A stretch of 10,046 nucleotides of DNA from Tidjanibacter sp. (GTDB lineage: Bacteria; Bacteroidota; Bacteroidia; Bacteroidales; Rikenellaceae). The notes under the pieces are model-generated. The model searched no databases, was not told the origin of the DNA, and saw only the letters and a list, made by a program, of their open reading frames with translations. Below are positions 6,391 through 10,046 of the stretch, one piece after another. Where the stretch lies: assembly GCA_017628675.1 (NCBI GenBank), contig JAGBYS010000204.1, positions 1-10,046 of the forward strand, read 5' to 3'. A program made the translations under genes and the position numbers. Numbering within the stretch: the first letter of the stretch is position 1; every line of letters begins with the position of its first letter.

Positions 6391-9300
6391 TTATTTCCAA
6401 TCGGCGGGGATAGCCTCCCAGTCGTCCAACTTGTCACACCCCTTAAAGCACGCTTTGTGTGCCGAGGCATTTACGGGCGCATTGGGGAACTCTGTGCCCC
6501 TTGTGCGCTCATACAGATGCACCTTCTGCTCACTGCCATCCTCGGCAGTGATGATGGTGTAGGGCGACTCGCCCGTGAGCGACACGCAGCCCTCAAAGCA
6601 GCTGTCGATGTAGCTTATGCGCCTTACCGTATCGAAGAGGCCGGCGGGCACACTCTTGAGGCTCTCACACTCCAAGAAGCACTCGGCAAAGGTGATGCTC
6701 GAGGTCTTGGTGCCGATGGCAGAGAAGAGGCCTTCGGGAACGCTCTCCAGACCCTTGCAGAGGGCAAAGGTGGCCTCGAAGCTGGTGATTGCAGGGCAAC
6801 CTGCAAACAGCTCCTCGGGGACGGTCTTGAGCGAGTAGCAGCTCTCGAACATACTTGTCACATAGGTCACCTTCTCGTTGTTGCCGAGCAGGTCGGCGGG
6901 AATCTCCTCCAGCGCCGTACAGCTGTTGAAGGTGTTGGTGAAGTTGGTGGCCAAGGTGTTGTTGGCAAACAGGCCGCTGGGCAGACTCTTGAGCGAGGTG
7001 CAGAGCGCAAAGGTTGCCGTAAACTTGGTCTTCGAGGCGGCAATCGAGTCGAACATACCCTCGGGCAGCGACTCCAGAGCCGTACAGCCCGCAAAGGTGT
7101 ATGCAAGCGACGACACGCTCGAGGACTCGGGGAAGATGGGGCCCTCAATGGTCTTCAGCTCGCTACAGTTGTAGAATACATTCTCGAAGCCGGTCGAAAC
7201 CTTCACATTCTTGGAGAACAACCCTGCGGGGATGCTCTCAATACCCGACTCGGAGAAGCAGTATTTGAAGCCTGGCGAGGTCACCGTGGTGAACTTGTTG
7301 AAGAGGCCGGCGGGCACGGTTTTGAGGTTTTTGCACCCTGCCAGCATATAGGAGAAGTCGGCCGAGGAGTAATCCCTTGCGTCGGCAAACAGATTCTCGG
7401 GGATGCTCTCCAGGGCAGTATCCTCAAAGGTGGATACGAACTCGTAGGCGGTCGTAAGACCCCTGAACAAGCCCTCGGGAATCTCCCTCAGCGACTCACA
7501 GCCCGAGAAGCAGTAGCGGAACGACTTGACGGCCGTAAGTCCGTCGAAGAGTCCCTCCTCCACCTCGGTGAGGTTCTTGCAGTCGTAGAACACAGCACCA
7601 AAGGTCTTCACACCCGTGAGGCCCTCAAACATACCTGCCGAGAGTTTCTCCACGCCTGTCTTGAAGAAGATATACTCGAGGTTGGTGACCGCCGAGTTGT
7701 TCTTGAACATACCCAGGGGCAGATCCTTGAGTCTGTCGCAGCCCGCGAACATATACTTGATGTCGGTTGCCGAGGTGGCGTTGTACATAAAATCGGGGGC
7801 CAACTTAGTGAGGTTCACGCAGGCCGAGAAGGCACCCGTGAAGATGGTAGCCTGTGAGTTGTTGGCGAAGATGGTTGAGGGAACCTCCTCAATGGCGGTT
7901 GCGCCAAAGACATACTCAAAACGCAGAGCGTTGGGGCAGTTGCGGAAGAGCCCTGCGGGAATCTTGGTCAGACGGCCCTGCTGCACCTGTGCCTTCACCT
8001 CCTCGAAGTTGGGCAGGGTCTGGCTTGTTACAACAATACCCGTACCGGTGGCGTAGAAGGTGTAGATGAAACGCTCGGCGGCCACGCAGTTGGCAAACAG
8101 ATCCTCGGGAATCTCGCTGATGGCGGCGCAGTGGCTGAAGCAGTCCTCGAAGTTCTTGGCCTGGGTCGCATAGCGGAACAGACCCGAGGGAATCTCCTTC
8201 AGTTTCTCGCAGCACGAGAACGCACCCAGGAACGACTTGACATTGCTGAACGAGCCTGCCACATCGTTGGGGATGCTCTCCAGATTGTTGCAGCCCAAGC
8301 ACATATCTGCCACATTGGTCAATCCGAGCTTACCCCACGAGATGATGTTCTTCAGCTCGGGACACAAGCTACTGCCGTCGCTAAACTCCAGCGACTTGGC
8401 CTCGCCCGTGATGGAGATGGTGTAGAGGCCGGGGGTCTTATAGGTGTGCGTACCACGACGGCTGTCGAAGGTCTCTATCTCGGATCCGTCGCCCCAATCC
8501 ACGGTGATGGTGCCGCCCGTCGAGAGGGTCAGCACGGGAGCAGCCACAATCTCATAGTCGGGCTCGAGGATCTCCACCTCATAGATGAGTTCATCCGTAT
8601 CGCTACCAATCTGGTGTACCTTCATAGTGGTCGTGTAGTTGTTGTCCTCCTCGCCCACGGTGACTGTCAGAGAGCCGAAGCGCTCCAGACCATTGGCGTT
8701 GGACTCCACGGTAACGACAATCTCGCCCTCGCCCTTCTTGGCCGAGAACCAACTGCTACCGTCGGAGATGATGTCCCACTCCAACTCGGGGTTGGTGGTG
8801 ATGACCACACTCCTCTGGCCGCCCTGATCATCTACGGCCACATTGTGGGAGGAGAGAATGATGAAGGCGTCGCCATCCTGGCTCACCCTCAGCATATCCG
8901 TAGCAACACTCTGGCCCTCGCCCGTGAGGAGCACGATATCGGCGGTGCGAGCCTCGCGGAACTTGTTGTCGTCGGCGGTCAGTCGGAGGCCCTGGTCGCA
9001 CTTCTCCACCAGCAGCCAGGGGCAGGTCACATCGAAGGTCCAATCGTCCTGGTTGCTCTCCACGGCAACGATGTGCGAGAGTTGGGTGTGGGCCTTAATC
9101 CTCAGTGCACCACTCTCCACGGCAATCTCAGGCACACCTGCGTGGTTCTGCGAAACGGAGAGTTCCACAGCGGCCACCTCGGAGCCCTTGTTGGCACTGA
9201 TAACGACTGCTGCCGTGCGGCTCTCCTCGCCCTTGTTGGCCTCGGCCTTGAGCGTGAGGAAGAAGTCGTCGGCCTCTGCCTGGAGCCACTCCTGGCCCTC

Positions 9301-9555
9301 GGTCACCTCAAAGTTCCACTCCTCCTGGTTGGTCACCACATCAATCACCACCTCTCCGCCTCTGGAGCGGAACAGGACAGCGCCCTCGGCACCACCATCG
9401 GCCATTGTCAGCATAGCGCTCTCGGAGCTTACATCCAGCGTCAGACGGCCCTCCGACACGGGAGGTACAATCTCAACTGCGGGCTCCTCGCCACAAGCCA
9501 CCACACCCAGAGCGAGTGCGGCGCAATATATCATCTTGCGTAGTTTCATACTCAT
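6391..9555 (-). CDS. Surface lipoprotein: three BACON modules, PKD-like module, BspA-like leucine-rich repeat array
   Basis: This 1054-aa protein starts with a lipoprotein signal peptide ending in GVVAC (Cys21), followed by acidic residues (GEEP), which suggests export to the cell surface. Three BACON-type beta-sandwich modules follow at about 36-138, 139-228 and 229-318. Each has the family's spaced Trp pattern (EEWNFEV..EWL, DDWTFDV..PWL, LEWDII..SWF) and an end of the VSQ or VHQ type. At about 340-390 is a PKD-like strand set (VDWGDGS, then HTYKTPGLYTISITG). From about 422 on, some 20 units of 26-30 residues carry the motif F..C..L..IP.GLF, a BspA-like leucine-rich repeat. The C-terminus has two Cys-containing degenerate units. 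BACON and leucine-rich modules usually bind glycans, mucins or proteins, so adhesion is inferred. Start: ATG at 9555, 9 nt after the upstream stop; a second in-frame ATG two codons later (9549) is equally possible and gives a typical MKLRK signal peptide. Confidence 0.95.
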   Translation of the reverse strand: MSMKLRKMIYCAALALGVVACGEEPAVEIVPPVSEGRLTLDVSSESAMLTMADGGAEGAVLFRSRGGEVVIDVVTNQEEWNFEVTEGQEWLQAEADDFFLTLKAEANKGEESRTAAVVISANKGSEVAAVELSVSQNHAGVPEIAVESGALRIKAHTQLSHIVAVESNQDDWTFDVTCPWLLVEKCDQGLRLTADDNKFREARTADIVLLTGEGQSVATDMLRVSQDGDAFIILSSHNVAVDDQGGQRSVVITTNPELEWDIISDGSSWFSAKKGEGEIVVTVESNANGLERFGSLTVTVGEEDNNYTTTMKVHQIGSDTDELIYEVEILEPDYEIVAAPVLTLSTGGTITVDWGDGSEIETFDSRRGTHTYKTPGLYTISITGEAKSLEFSDGSSLCPELKNIISWGKLGLTNVADMCLGCNNLESIPNDVAGSFSNVKSFLGAFSCCEKLKEIPSGLFRYATQAKNFEDCFSHCAAISEIPEDLFANCVAAERFIYTFYATGTGIVVTSQTLPNFEEVKAQVQQGRLTKIPAGLFRNCPNALRFEYVFGATAIEEVPSTIFANNSQATIFTGAFSACVNLTKLAPDFMYNATSATDIKYMFAGCDRLKDLPLGMFKNNSAVTNLEYIFFKTGVEKLSAGMFEGLTGVKTFGAVFYDCKNLTEVEEGLFDGLTAVKSFRYCFSGCESLREIPEGLFRGLTTAYEFVSTFEDTALESIPENLFADARDYSSADFSYMLAGCKNLKTVPAGLFNKFTTVTSPGFKYCFSESGIESIPAGLFSKNVKVSTGFENVFYNCSELKTIEGPIFPESSSVSSLAYTFAGCTALESLPEGMFDSIAASKTKFTATFALCTSLKSLPSGLFANNTLATNFTNTFNSCTALEEIPADLLGNNEKVTYVTSMFESCYSLKTVPEELFAGCPAITSFEATFALCKGLESVPEGLFSAIGTKTSSITFAECFLECESLKSVPAGLFDTVRRISYIDSCFEGCVSLTGESPYTIITAEDGSEQKVHLYERTRGTEFPNAPVNASAHKACFKGCDKLDDWEAIPADWK
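6571..8292 (-). repeat. BspA-like leucine-rich repeat array (about 20 units) within the 6391-9555 gene
   Basis: Residues about 422-995 are built of units with a core such as EIPEGLF or SVPAGLF. Cores start near residues 428, 454, 481, 531, 557, 584, 611, 637, 664, 691, 717, 746, 774, 802, 829, 857, 884, 911, 938 and 968, so the common step is 27 residues. Most units have Cys before the core (F.GC..L); five lack it and read TGI, TAI, TGV, TAL or SGI instead. One step (481 to 531) is 50 residues because of an insertion. The units are diverged at DNA level, so this is an old array rather than a fresh expansion. Confidence 0.9.
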
Positions 9556-9564
9556 CTAAGCAAC

Positions 9565-10046
9565 TTATTGTTGTGTGTGTTCCTGTTTCTTCAGCACAAT
9601 GGGGCCCATAGGGAACATTGTGGGGCGATACTGCGAGCCCAGAGCGATCTTGGCACCGTTGTCGTTGTAGGTCCACAGACCAAAGCCGACATAGTTGAAG
9701 CCGCTCACGGTGGGCATATCGAATGTGAGCGCATCGCCATCGTCCGAGATTGTAGCCTTCACCTCGCCCGCAGCGTAGGAGAACTGACGATCCGACACGA
9801 GGGTCAGGTAGAGGAATACATCGTAGGAGAGCACCGTCCAGCCAAAGGGCACCACAATGCCACCCGTCTGGCTATCGTACCTCACTTCCAACTCCGTACC
9901 GGGATAGAGAAAATCCTTCATAATTAGCGTCTTGCCATACTCGCCCTGCTCCATATCGAAGATAAGGTAGTAGTCGGTCTGATTGGGTGCATAGTCGAGC
10001 GAGTTGAGGGAGCCATTGGGCGAGTAGAACCACTTGCCGGCCGTAA
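9565..10046 (-). CDS. Beta-rich probable surface protein, 3' end only (5' part outside window)
   Basis: The reading frame stays open from its stop at 9565 to the window edge, giving about 160 C-terminal residues. The real start is therefore beyond 10046; the internal ATG at 9954 is not a convincing start because the same kind of sequence continues upstream of it (..KWFYSPNGSLNSLDY..). The visible part is rich in aromatic and beta-branched residues (DYYLIFDMEQGEYGKT, TVLSYDVFLYLTLV) and has a Gly/Asn/Tyr-rich end, as in the C-terminal beta-barrel-like domains of many Bacteroidales lipoproteins. It ends KKQEHTQQ. No catalytic motif is visible. The next gene starts only 9 nt after its stop, so both are very probably co-transcribed. 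The signal peptide and any N-terminal BACON or Fn3 modules would lie outside the window. The C-terminal domain of the 225-1706 protein has a similar general composition, but I cannot show homology by eye. Confidence 0.85.
   Translation of the reverse strand, partial: TAGKWFYSPNGSLNSLDYAPNQTDYYLIFDMEQGEYGKTLIMKDFLYPGTELEVRYDSQTGGIVVPFGWTVLSYDVFLYLTLVSDRQFSYAAGEVKATISDDGDALTFDMPTVSGFNYVGFGLWTYNDNGAKIALGSQYRPTMFPMGPIVLKKQEHTQQ

Larger units (their letters stand above)
119..10046 (-). other. Probable single operon of surface lipoprotein genes
   Basis: Six minus-strand genes are separated by 9, 20, 43, 15 and 40 nt, and the only terminator-like stem seen is after the last gene. No TAnnTTTG box with a matching -33 element was found in the gaps. 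The operon start lies right of 10046, so its first genes and promoter are not visible. Confidence 0.7.

Noticed and set aside
4718..6562. Plus-strand frame of 614 codons, longer than the gene opposite it
   Set aside because: It is in codon phase opposite the FISUMP lipoprotein gene, lacks a signal peptide or any known domain, and is rich in His and Val as expected from complementing Met/Val and Asp/Tyr/His codons. The minus-strand gene has a lipobox and clear domain motifs.
6571..8292. A CRISPR array or DNA-level tandem repeat
   Set aside because: The periodicity is at protein level; DNA units are diverged with no identical repeats or spacers.
6385..9543. Plus-strand frames of 490 and 470 codons opposite the leucine-rich repeat gene
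   Set aside because: Codon-phase shadows; the repeating look of the translation simply mirrors the repeats of the real gene.
9565..9954. Treating the ATG at 9954 as the start of a 129-aa protein
   Set aside because: The frame continues open to the window edge with the same protein-like composition and no signal peptide follows the ATG, so the gene is cut by the window.

Overview
The window looks like a chromosomal piece of a Bacteroidales bacterium. Counted 60-base blocks in most genes are 57-60% G+C, which suggests an Alistipes-like member; the genus is an inference. Supporting signs are lipoproteins with BACON modules, a fimbrillin-type N-terminus, a FISUMP-type domain, a BspA-like leucine-rich repeat array, A/T-rich start regions without a clear Shine-Dalgarno sequence, and a perfect Bacteroidetes-type promoter (TTTG, 19 nt, TAnnTTTG). 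All genes lie on the minus strand.

In transcription order (right to left) the layout is: (1) 9565-10046, the 3' end of a beta-rich secreted or surface protein whose start lies beyond the window; (2) 6391-9555, a 1054-aa lipoprotein with three BACON modules, a PKD-like module and about 20 leucine-rich repeat units; (3) 4736-6370, a 544-aa lipoprotein with BACON and FISUMP-type domains; (4) 4543-4692, an unlisted 49-aa acidic small protein; (5) 1747-4527, a 926-aa mosaic lipoprotein with a fimbrillin-like N-domain and a duplicated C-terminal module; (6) 225-1706, a 493-aa lipoprotein with an Fn3-like domain; then a strong intrinsic terminator at 119-166. Gaps between genes are 9, 20, 43, 15 and 40 nt and no convincing internal promoter was found, so these are probably one operon of more than 10 kb. 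Left of the terminator, a new promoter (14-44) fires out of the window towards a gene beyond position 1.

All four complete large proteins have a lipobox, with acidic residues soon after the cysteine, as expected for lipoproteins exported to the outer face of the outer membrane in Bacteroidetes. Together they look like a surface-display locus: carbohydrate-, mucin- or protein-binding modules carried on long stalks, possibly related to type V (FimA/Mfa-like) pilus accessory or tip proteins. No assembly enzyme, regulator, RNA gene, mobile element or CRISPR array is visible. The most interesting features are the small protein placed directly before the fimbrillin-like gene, the sharp fall in G+C and change in codon use inside that gene, and a higher-order 80-residue period in the leucine-rich repeat protein.
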